A stretch of 64,000 nucleotides of DNA from Cephalotus follicularis (lineage: Eukaryota > Streptophyta > Magnoliopsida > Oxalidales > Cephalotaceae), in contig BDDD01001497.1 in NCBI GenBank assembly GCA_001972305.1, forward strand, positions 161,211-225,210, read 5' to 3'. Below, piece after piece: positions 22,601-32,127 of the stretch. A program made the translations under genes and the position numbers. The notes beneath the pieces were generated by a model, which saw nothing but the letters and a program-made list of their open reading frames with translations, had not been told where the DNA came from and ran no database searches. Numbering within the stretch: position 1 is the first letter of the stretch; each line of letters starts with the position of its first letter.

Positions 22601-22945
22601 GTCCCAACCTCAAACAGTGATCAAAGCTTCAGAAAAAAGACGAAGAAGAAAGAAGAAAGATGAAAGCTCACTCTCTCAAATGCTTCTTCAGGTGTGAGAT
22701 GATGGATAAGACGTCTGCCGAATGCCAACTGCCAAGCTTCTTAAGCAAGCTTTGCACACTTCCCAACACTAAACAAATATCTCTTATCTCTTAACCATAA
22801 CAAACCATTGGGCCTCCACCAAGCCCAAGCCAAACTAACATTATCCAGGAAAGGAACCCAAGCCAACCACAACCAAGGAGAAAAGAAAAAAAAATTCCCC
22901 CAAGCCCAAACATCAATTTACCCAAAATTAATGCTGATCGTTACA
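19611..22945 (-). repeat. 5' LTR of element B (3.34 kb)
   Basis: Matches 11313-14662 along its length with scattered substitutions and small indels. The plus-strand reading begins TGACACGCCCC and ends ATCGTTACA, followed by TSD GAGAA. Where the left LTR starts TGACATG, this one keeps TGACACG, an example of CpG loss in the left copy. Confidence 0.93.
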
Positions 22946-22950
22946 GAGAA

Positions 22951-23761
22951 AGTCAAAAAGTCAAAAGTATAAATACTTAATGACTATAGGATAAAAGAAC
23001 AGAAGCTTCATAACGCACTTCCTCTTTGTCTCTCTTCCATGCTGTCTCTCTTCTCCCTGCTGCAATATACGAGTCGAAACCTATCACCTATGCGTCGACG
23101 CCAATAACATCTGGTTCGTTGTTGCAGCCATTTTCACCCTCCTTTCACTACTCAAAGGTCATTATAGGTGGAGATAACTTGCACACTGCATTTTATCTGC
23201 ATCTACAGTGATTTAGTGTAGGGTAAACACTTAGCCTTCATCCTTGAATCCTCCCATCCGTGGCTTGTGGAGGAGCTTGGAGCTTTTGGGGATAAAGAGT
23301 AGAAGGAGCTTGTGTTGAAGGGTGAAGTCTTCACCTTTGGTAAGAATCTATTCTTCTTCTCCCTTATCGCACTGTGGCAGTGGGTTGGGGATAGGGTGTG
23401 TGTACCCTAGCCGAACCTCCATGGTTTTCTTTTGATGGTTTGTTTGTCATCCCTTACGGTTAGGGATGCTTGGGTTGATTGGACTTTAGGCTAGGGTTTT
23501 GTGTGTATCCTTGTGAGCCTATGTTTGGAGTCCATTTCTAGGCAACCCTAGTGTTTCGACCCATTTTGCCCAATGCTTGGTATCAGTTTCGGTTTGATCG
23601 ATTATTCAATTAGGGTTCCTTGGCACTCATTGGAATAATTCGAACTTAGATTAGGGCATCCCATTGCTTAGGGATTAATCTATTGGTGTAAAATTAAAGT
23701 TAATCGGCCCTAAACCCTAATGTACGAATTGATAAGTCTTCCGTTGCACGTGGGCCACACA
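22951..23761 (+). repeat. Solo copia LTR Y, second segment
   Basis: Continues Y after gypsy B. It holds a TATAAATA at 22968, GCGTCGACGCC at about 23092 and a segment (GGTGGAGATAACTTGCACAC) shared with Z and X. Aligned with the end of Z, Y should finish at or near CCACACA (23761). No TSD matching CAAGT (9698-9702) is found there, so this boundary is approximate. Confidence 0.6.
22968..22975 (+). promoter_or_regulatory. TATA box of LTR Y
   Basis: TATAAATA, about 1.63 kb into Y when B is removed. Z has TATAAAAA at a matching offset (about 1.6 kb). B inserted only about 20 bp upstream of it. Confidence 0.55.
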
Positions 23762-23982
23762 TTCCGAACTTATGTTTATACCGAATTGTATTCGGTTTTA
23801 TTTATACATGCTTGACTAATAAAATTGTTCGATTGAATATTAAACGAACATCCTAGGACATTGAATATAGAATGTCAGTTAATCCTTGGCTTGCAGTCTT
23901 TGTAGTTTTTGAACAATTAAAATTATTTCGCATTGCATCCTAGACCCAAAATTGACCGAGAACCCTGGCAGGTTTCCCAACA
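23762..23982 (+). repeat. Solo copia LTR X, terminal segment
   Basis: About 220 bp between the estimated end of Y and the X end at TTTCCCAACA. GATGG (23983-23987) follows, pairing with AATGG at 7411-7415. The left limit is uncertain. Confidence 0.55.
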
Positions 23983-26061
23983 GATGGATCATCTCATTGC
24001 AATTTGGGTTTACCCTAAATCTGATGTGGGGTGCATGCCTGGTGCATGTTCACTGAACCGACCCACCATAGGAAACCTTTTTTGATAGTCATTACCTCTG
24101 TCAATAGGATTCCTATAGGTCTCAGTAGTGTATAGTCAATGGTGACTAGTAGGCCATACGTGACCTGCTTTGTTTCCTTAAACATGAGCGGCTGGAATGC
24201 ATCATTTAGTAATCGCCTGGCTTTAATTTATGCCTTGCCAGCTCCAGCCATGAGCTAGCAAACTGGTTGTCTTTGGGCCTTATGGGAGCTACATTGGTGT
24301 ATGGATGAGTTTGGGCAACAAGGGATCATCACACTCTTAATGAGGGTGACCGGCTCTATAATATCTTTGCCCATTACAGACTTGCAAATACTTGTCCAGG
24401 TGCAGGCGGACTGGAAACGGGATTTTTGAGGAGGTCCGCCGATAGTCGCAATGTGTTCATAGATTTATAGTTATCGCGGATTTATGTAGGGTTGACATTT
24501 ATCAAATCCGTAGGCCCCAGTTGGAGCCAAGGATGATGAGGGATACACTGCACGTAAACCCATGAAAGCATAAAGTATCGGTTCATCGGATATCAACTGA
24601 TAAACGTGATAGTAAATTCCTCGAATCCGGGGGATAATTAGGATCATACTGGAGCTATTTTTAGAGTCGGGGACTATTAGGACGGTCGTACCATAATCAT
24701 GGGATGTTCTGGGAAATTTATTGTCGTACCAGATTCCAACCAGGCTTTTGGGTCCCACATGATTTTTTGAAGACGTTGACATGTGGGGACACGTGTCATT
24801 TAGTGAGAGGTTAGCATCTAGGAGATGTTAGTTTGCAATAGAATATTTTATTTGCTAGACACATGTCACCTCCTTGAAGTGAGTCCAAGCATCACCATAA
24901 TAAAATATTCTAGTCAAAGGGTTGAGTGATGAACAAGTAATTAACTTAGAGAGATAGCTTTGGGGCAGCTAGGGCTTAGTATGCCCTACGCCATATTGGG
25001 CTGAACCCTAGAAATTTAAATGGCATAGGTTCGGCCACCCCTTTCCCAATAGTAGCCCAAAATATTTGAAATGTAAAAAGCCCATGTGTTTATAATTTAA
25101 ACCAAGTCAAACTTTGAGTGTTTTACACTCAAAGTTATGACAAGGTATGGGGGCGCATGACACAAACATAGGGCAAGGCATGGCACCCCATGTTGCATGT
25201 GACATGAGTCGGGTTGCTTATAAAAAGAGAGAAATAAAAAGACACAAATAGTGTCTCACATTACGCAAAATATATGAAGTAACTCTAGGACACTTCTCTC
25301 TTTCTCTCTTCACCCATGGGAATCGCTCTCTTTTTCTTCCTTTCATTCGTCTCTCTCTTGTCCTCCATTAAAGGACTCCAAAGGCTTCAAGATTTTGATG
25401 GAAGAACAACACTACAACCTCCTCTTACCCTCCATAATAATCATAGGTGGAGATAGCTCACATAATGTGTTCTATCTTTACTTATGGTGATTGTTAGTTT
25501 AGCCTATCAAACACTTTAAGCCTCCTTCCATAAAGTCCGTTGTAACCGTGGGTATTTGAAGCTTTATTGGAGGAGATTGAAGCTTGGATCTAAAGTGTTT
25601 AGGGAGCTCTAGAATGAAGGAGTTGAAGACTTTTCTAATGCCCTTTAAACCTTCTTCTTCCTCCCTTTTGTTTTTGGTGTTTTCAGGTTCAAGCTAGGGT
25701 TTGTAACCCCTTTAGGTTTCAAGATGGAACCCTAAGAAACCCTTAGAGTTTGTGCTCCTTAAGGTCATGGGTTCATGGTGATAGCTTTAGGGTTTTGGTG
25801 TGCAAACCCTAAGCTATTTTGTGTGTGGACCAAAGCTAGGGTTAAGGAAACCCTAGCTTAACTCGTGCCCTCTATGCTTGCTTGGTGCTTTTATGGTTCA
25901 ATTGATTGCTTAATTAGAGATCCTTGGCATTAATTGGGACAATTATTCACATAGATGTTAGGGTGTGCCTTTGCTATGGAGAACATTGGACAAGTTTTTA
26001 AAATTAATACCCTAAAGCATATATGCCCTAAGTTACTCCATACATGTCTTATAGCTTAACA
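23983..26061 (+). repeat. 5' LTR of copia Z, second segment
   Basis: Resumes the Z LTR (compare ATTTGGGTTTACCCTAAA with Y) and ends GCTTAACA, directly before the PBS. It contains a hairpin at 24777-24798 (TGACATGTG...CACGTGTCA), a TATA box at 25219 and a pyrimidine-rich stretch near 25290-25370. The total Z LTR is about 2.4 kb once X is removed. No TCGA palindrome cluster was seen. Confidence 0.82.
25219..25226 (+). promoter_or_regulatory. TATA box of copia Z LTR
   Basis: TATAAAAA about 1.6 kb into the reconstructed LTR, followed by a GA-rich stretch. The likely start site for Z genomic RNA lies about 30 bp downstream. Confidence 0.55.
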
Positions 26062-26065
26062 AAAG

Positions 26066-26078
26066 TGGTATCAAAGCC
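26066..26078 (+). other. Primer-binding site of copia Z
   Basis: TGGTATCAAAGCC, 4 bp after the LTR end. It differs from the TGGTATCAGAGC consensus by G to A at one position. Confidence 0.8.
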
Positions 26079-27774
26079 CCGTAATTAACCAATTGGAACT
26101 CAATTTGAAGTTTGGTGGCTTGCTTAATTTTGTTTGTGCTTGGTCAAAAAATTAGTGCTCGCTAACCCTAAGTGAAAATGTAATTTAATCAATTGGTTTG
26201 ATTGAATAAAAATTGGTTAGAAACCAATTAGGTGAACTAGTGTAACTAACAGATTAATTGGATTGTTTGTTGATCCAAAGATTAGTACATTTGATGTTTA
26301 AGGTGCAAGGGGCATTCAAACATTCCTATATAACATTTAGGATTACAAACGGGCCTTAAAAAGTAAATAAAATGGGGTTTAAAAGTGTCAGCAATTTCTG
26401 CAGAAAAACTTGTTATGTACAGAAATTTCTGCGTAGATTTTCTGCATTGTTTAGTGTAGATTTTCTGGCAGAAAGTATGCAGTCAAATTGGACGGGTTAC
26501 TGTAGTCTGAGTGCAAGAATTTTATGCACAATTTCTGTTAGATGTAGTGACCCGATAAGCCATTGGATTGGGTGTCGTATTATATCTTATCTTGTATGAA
26601 ACAATCTTATTCCTTATATATATGATATGTGCTAATTAGTTATGGCTATATCACTTATGTTTTATCACTTAATTGAAGTAGTCTATTATTTACCTATTTA
26701 CAATTGTGACACCCTGACATAAGGTTGGATGCCTAGCATAGTGGCTGTGAGATTGGTTACCTTATTCCTTATGTCGAATTAGTTCCAAGTCATAGGTTCA
26801 CTTTGTGGGCATTAGTGAACCAGACATACTTGCGCGTATGTTGCCTGCTCATGGAATTGGAGGATGGATTCTCTCACTACCATCTGTGTTGGACACTAGG
26901 GCAAATACGAGGTACGTACTGGGCGCGTGTACACTGAACTGGACCCACGTAGGAGACACTATTTGGATAGTCGCTATTCTCGTGTTAGTAGTGACTCCTA
27001 CTTGTTGCGATTGTGTATAAGTGTTGATCACTTAGCGAGTTCACCAACTCGTCTGATCCTTAGACCTGAGCGACTGCTTTATATTGTATGGAGACGGTTA
27101 TGCTTTGATCTCCACCTTACCCAGTCCTTGCGCAGGGCTTACAATCGGGTGGTCTTTGGGTATGATCGAATCTATACGAATATAAGTGGGAGACGGCTCT
27201 ATTATGATCTGATTATACTTTGGACTTAAGAAACCCTTGGCCAGCGTTGAGGTAGACTGGAAATTAGATTTCCGGAGAGTTTACCAAAGGTCCTAATAAT
27301 GATCAGATATTTTAGCCATTGAGGTATTATCTAGGGTTGATACATATCCTTATCCTAGACCTCAATCGGGGCTAAGCATGATAAGGGATTATAGTACACG
27401 TGAACCGACGACTTAGAAAATCTAGGGTTAAAGAGGTATGTAATGAATTATGGGAAAATTAATTAGATTAATTTTTTCTATCTGGATAATATTAGATAAT
27501 ATTCCGATAGCATTTAAATTGGTCTAGGACCATTTAGAATGGCTAAACCGAACCCTAGGGGCATTTCGGTAATTTATGAATACATCCGTTTTTAACCAAG
27601 ATTTTAAAGGGTCCCTGCCCAATAATGATTAGTTCTTTAATAAGTTGGACATATTAAGACTTGGTGTCAAATATCGGTTATATGGATTTTACATTTTGTG
27701 GAAACACATTTGTTTGATCTTACTTAATCAATATTAGAAGGGATTAAATAAGTTGCACTTATACTCAAATTGCT

Positions 27775-27781
27775 TTATATA
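27775..27781 (+). promoter_or_regulatory. TATA-like box of LTR S1
   Basis: TTTATATA about 1.24 kb into the LTR, only a few bases before the palindrome cluster. If used, the cluster spans the transcription start region. Confidence 0.45.
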
Positions 27782-27787
27782 CCATTC

Positions 27788-27945
27788 TAAGCATCGACGC
27801 ATACCTTTGGACAAAGCGTTGACACCTTCTAGTAAGCGTTGGCGCTTAAGGCATGCATAGGCGTTGATGACTTTTAGAATGACGTCGACGTTTAGTGCCA
27901 TGTAATGCATAAGCGTCGACGCTATTTTTGAAAGCGTCGACGCTT
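27788..27945 (+). repeat. Palindromic motif cluster, LTR S1
   Basis: About seven units: AAGCATCGACGCAT, AAAGCGTTGACACCTT, AAGCGTTGGCGCTTAA, GGCGTTGATGAC, GACGTCGACGTTT, AAGCGTCGACGCT and the perfect 14-bp palindrome AAGCGTCGACGCTT at 27932-27945. Offset 1.25-1.41 kb. Confidence 0.8.
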
Positions 27946-30317
27946 AGCGCGGGTTGTGCAGCCTGTGCATGAACTCACTTCGTGGGCATGTCTTCTCTCT
28001 CATCTCCACTAGTTTTCTCTCATCATTGAACGTTATGAAAACGTGGGGATCATGGCTACAGACTCCCTGAGAGTGAGGACCATGATTCCGTGTTTGTGAG
28101 AGAGTGGGAGAGAGGGAGAGTGGGCAGGTGAGAAGCATTATATGCAGAAAATGTTTCTGGTTTTTTGGTGTGAGGTTTTTGCTGGGCAAAACGAGACACA
28201 AGACTTCTCCCTACATTTTAGAGTATTCCTTCATAGATAAAACCCAAGCAAGTGCTTATCTAGGGTTGATTGTTTTTTGTTACATTGATCAAACTCAATT
28301 TTCCTTATTTTAAGCTTTGAGAGAGAGTGTGTGTGTGCAAGAAAAAATTGTTTTATTTCTTGTAGCTGGTGTGCATCTGCTGGACCAGGAACTTGAGAAG
28401 CTCATAGAGGAAGTCGACCCAAGTGTGTACCGGCAAAGAAAGAATGAGCCATCACCGTTGGTATATCCCTTATATCTCCCTCTTTTGCTATGCCTTATTG
28501 ACATGCTTGTGTGTCACCATTGCTTGTCTTTGGTGACACTAATTCAATTTCGCTGATGATGTGGTGATCCTTATGGCTAGTGGACTTGCCATTATGTGGT
28601 CTGTTTGTTTATGCCTAGGGTGTTATTCCGCTGCATACATGTTGAATAAAATTTTGTTCTACACTTTTTCACCCTATGCCCATTATGGCTCCGGAAATGG
28701 TCAATCCATTTCCTTCAATTTCTGCTAAGATCCTGGTAGTTTCTGCACTCTTATTGACAGTTTTCAACACAATTCTTGGAAGTTACCAGCAACTTTCGTA
28801 CAAGCTTCCACTAAGCTTTTCAATGCAGTTTCTGCACAGTTACTGGCAGGAATACTGTATGGACTGGACAGGAACATACCAGGGTGTTTAGGCAGAAATT
28901 TAATTCCCTTTTGCATTTAGTTAACTTATATAATGCAATTTATTCTTAAAGAATATAATATTAGGGGGAACTAATATATATTGCATTATTTTTCACTCAA
29001 TTAATTCCAGTGGTGGGACAACAAAATTAATATAGTTGGGAAATATAATTAGGGTTACTAGATTTTAATTTATCTAGTGGGAGTTGCATTTTATTTTGGC
29101 TATTATTTTAACCAACAAGCCATTAAATATTAAATTGTCACGTGTTTATTCAAATTAATATATGGGATGTATTTATTTGAATTTCTTGTGCATGGTGGTA
29201 GGCTTGGGACTAGACCTAGATTTTTCATTTCTTTTGTGGATGTTATTTAATTGCTTTATTTCCATGGTATTTATTTGGTCTGTAATAAGACTGCCTGCGT
29301 GCTTCATTAATTTCTTATCCTTTTAATTCTTAGGGTTAGAATTCTATTCTCCCTCAAAATTATATTCTTTTCTTTTAAATACAAAGGATGTAAATTCAAG
29401 ATGGAGTACAATAGAGTTTGAAGAGGAGAATCAAGAAGATTGCAAGACCAAGTGAAGGCCATGTATGTATCGTGAAATGATGTAATAAAGTAGTTATTAA
29501 ATAAGTTCACCTAGGAGACCGAGTGTTCACGTTTGGCTCACGTGATCACTAATAGTTTATGTCCCAAGTCAGGCCACTTTTTAGGATGCATGAGATGGAT
29601 GATTTTTATTTTCCAAACGGGTCCAAGCATGCTCAGCCATTTCAAATGGGATTAGGAAGATAAAATCTATCTTAATTACAGCTAGGTAAATTTAAAATTT
29701 GATGAGACCTAAAATTCCTCCAAGCACGATAATAAGTCCATAAGCAGTGTGGCACAAAGGTGTGTCCTGTTGTTGGTCTTCCACGATCTTTGTTGAATGG
29801 TGTGGACATATTAGGGATGGCACAGTGACAGCTGAGGTCCTCCGTATAACCATTACTATTCAATTTCATTGTGCGGGCACTGGAAGGAAATGACTTTGTT
29901 TTGGCATCAGGACATGGACACGTGTGGGTGCTTCAAAACAAGTCAGTTCCTTTGAGGATTGTGGATGGATTCTTATGGTTTGCACAGTGACAGTTTGGAG
30001 CATACTGAACTGGGAGGCCTAATGTATGATCGGATCTTACATTTCAAGGGTGAGGTCCTAATGTAAATTGACGTAACCGTCTGCCTATCTAGGTATTATG
30101 GCTTGTACAGCAACAACTGAGGCTATAGTATTCTGGATAGATTCCGATCCCCATTAGGAGGGGGTGCATCCCGAATTCCACATGGAGGTGTGGGATACGA
30201 TTAGAATAATGGGCGGAGCCATAATTACTAAAGACTAAGAATTATGGTAATAACGTAAAATGGAATGACCTACTAATAATCTTTCTCTGTTTCCTCTTAT
30301 AGGTTGCTAGATCATAT

Positions 30318-30971
30318 TTGTATAAATACTTGATGGCAGTCAGCACCACTAAAACACGCGTCTTAGAGACTAATAAGCCAGAGGATCAAAATTTCATTGA
30401 ATGGAAACGCATTTTGCATCTAGCTCTCACAAGCTTGAACATTGCTCATGTTATGACTGAGACAACCCCATTACTAGGGACCAATGTATATGATCAGCAC
30501 AAGGCCAGAGTGCCTCTGAGGTGGGATGACGATCATTGATCCCATTACCTAGACATTGTTGGCATGAAGCTACAATTTCAAAGAAAATGTATGCATTCAC
30601 ATACCTTGCGTGCCATTCTTAAGCAACTCAAGGAGTTGAATGGCACCCAATTAAGGACTGTCAAGGTAAATGTTGACCATGGTGGGTCGAAATCATCTGT
30701 GATGCCTCTTTTTTTTCTGGAAAAACCTCTGAGAGAGGTAGATCAAGAGGGTTGAGTTCCAAGTGTAAGGCCCTAAGGAAGAGGTAGTTTGTGCAAGGGG
30801 AAGCCATCAAGAAACGGATCCAAAAGCTTATTAAGGAGAATGTCTGCTTCTATTGTGGGAGGCGAGGGCATTGGAAGAGATATTGTTGGGAGTTCCTTGC
30901 CTCCATTACCGAGGATGCCTTGGGATCAAGTACCTTCACGATTCATACTCCACCTAGCTTACAATGTAAGT
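30318..30971 (+). pseudogene. Copia Z gag remnant with zinc knuckle
   Basis: Begins with a frame at 30318 (73 codons; Met at 30333 is an alternative start) containing FIEWKRILHLAL, the N-terminal copia gag signature. A stop at 30537 and frame changes follow. The CCHC knuckle CFYCGRRGHWKRYC lies at about 30844-30887 in another frame. The gag core between these is much shorter than usual, pointing to a deletion around 30540-30780. It would have packaged element RNA. Confidence 0.75.
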
Positions 30972-31046
30972 TCAACTTGGGTATTGGACTCAGGTTGTGC
31001 GACTAACATTTGTGACTCTTTGCAGAAGCTAAAAGAAGCTAGGTAG
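30972..31046 (+). pseudogene. Copia Z aspartic protease remnant
   Basis: VSSTWVLDSGCATNIC with the active-site DSG, typical of copia protease, in the frame that opens at 30789 and stops at 31044. Between 31047 and 31403 homology is weak and stops are frequent. Confidence 0.7.
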
Positions 31047-31403
31047 CTTAAAGCTAGAAATGCAATGGACGTATGACTTGGTGATGGATTGGGGATCTAC
31101 ACTAGTCATGTAGGTGTTTTTGATTTGTATATGTCCAGGTGGCTTTGTATTAAGTTGTAATATTGTTGAGAACATTGTTCAAAACATTATTAGCACGCCC
31201 TATGTATATTTTATAGGTTGAGAGCCCTTGTTTAATACATGTGGATTTCAGCTATTGTCTTCTAGCAAGTTCTTAGTTGGTACTGGACATCTCGATAATG
31301 GAATATATGTCTTGGATGCTAATCAAACAATGGCATTAGCTATTGAGCAAGGAACCACTAGTGAAAGACCAAGAGAGATAAATGATGTAAACCTTCATAT
31401 ATT

Positions 31404-32127
31404 TTGCATTGTAGATTAGGTCATCCTAGCGAGGCTAGATTAACACGTTTGGTTAAGGATGGACTTTTGGACATCCAGGACGTGGAGTCCTTTCAAAAGT
31501 GTAAACCATGTTTGATTGGTAAAATGACCAAATCTCCCTTCTCCGAGCATGGAGAAAGGGCAGAGGACAAATTAGCTCTTGTCCACACCGACGTTTGTGA
31601 TTCAATGACCGTCAATGCATGTGGAGGTTTTCCCTACTTCATTACCTTTACCGATGACTTTTCTCGGTTTGGGTACGTGTTTCAAATGAAACACAAATAT
31701 AAATCCTTCAACAGGTTCGAGGAATTCAGACATGAAGTAGGGAAACAAGCAGGGAAGCCAATTAAAATACTTCAGTGGGATCGAGGGGGTGAATACCTGT
31801 TTGCAGAATTCCAAGGTTATCTAAGAGATAATGGAATTCTCTCTCAATGGACACCTCCTGGGATACCACAACATAATGGTGTATCTGAACGGAGGAATCG
31901 GACCTTGATGAATATGGTTCAGTCCATCATGTCTTTTACTAATCTTCCTATCTCCTTTTGGGGTTACGCACTACAGGCGGCAGTGCACATCCTAAACCGG
32001 ATTCCTTAGAAATCAGTCTCCTCCATACATTTTGAGGTATTTAAAGGGAGGAATCCCAATTTAAACCATTTGAGGTTTTGGGGCTATCCAGCATATGTTA
32101 GAAGGTAGGAAACTTCTAAGTTGGAGG
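31404..32127 (+). CDS. Copia Z integrase
   Basis: 201-residue frame to TAG 32007-32009; homology continues in frame through a second TAG (32106-32108) to the S2 insertion. It has the zinc domain HCRLGH...CKPC (H2, H7, C33, C36) and the core with Asp63 in HTDVC, Asp126 in WDRGGEY and Glu162 in GVSERRN. The true polyprotein start is upstream; the Met is internal. It catalyses cDNA insertion in intact relatives and is inactive here. Confidence 0.87.

Larger units (their letters stand above)
11313..22945 (-). mobile_element. Ty3/gypsy element B, complete with both LTRs and TSD
   Basis: Whole minus-strand chromovirus: 5' LTR 19611-22945, PBS 19591-19604, gag from 19481, protease, RT, RNase H, integrase and chromodomain-like tail ending at 14689, polypurine tract, 3' LTR 11313-14662. 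It is flanked by GAGAA at 11308-11312 and 22946-22950. It is inserted in solo LTR Y. The LTRs differ visibly (several differences in the first 50 bases) and the polyprotein has at least two frameshifts and many stops, so it is older than element C. Confidence 0.95.
26536..28717 (+). repeat. Solo copia LTR S1 (2.18 kb)
   Basis: TGTTAGATGTAGTGACCCG to TTTCCTTCA, flanked by perfect ATTTC duplications (26531-26535, 28718-28722). It has the same family as LTR W (52198-54485, opposite strand), sharing most of its length. It includes the hairpin GGTTCACT...AGTGAACC at 26795-26821, a TATA-like site at 27775 and a palindrome cluster. The absence of an interior means LTR-LTR recombination removed the element. 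Confidence 0.92.
26079..30317 (+). other. Copia Z leader between PBS and gag (holds solo LTR S1)
   Basis: Non-coding DNA of about 2.05 kb once S1 (26536-28717) is removed. I see AT-rich sequence, short CTGCAGAAA-like words near 26390-26470, and GAATCAAGAAG...GACCGAGTGTTCACG near 29420-29530. There is no credible ORF, and 29500-30300 is also non-coding. Such a long leader is unusual for copia; an unrecognised older insertion or a deleted gag could contribute. Confidence 0.6.

Noticed and set aside
23577-23590. TGGTATCAG near 23578 as another primer-binding site
   Set aside because: It aligns with an internal stretch of the Z LTR (TTGCTTGGTGCTTTTATGG) and is not next to an LTR end.
26805-27229. 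Overlapping ORFs of 71 and 100 codons, mirrored at 54001-54216
   Set aside because: They recur only because S1 and W are copies of one LTR family; no conserved protein signature.
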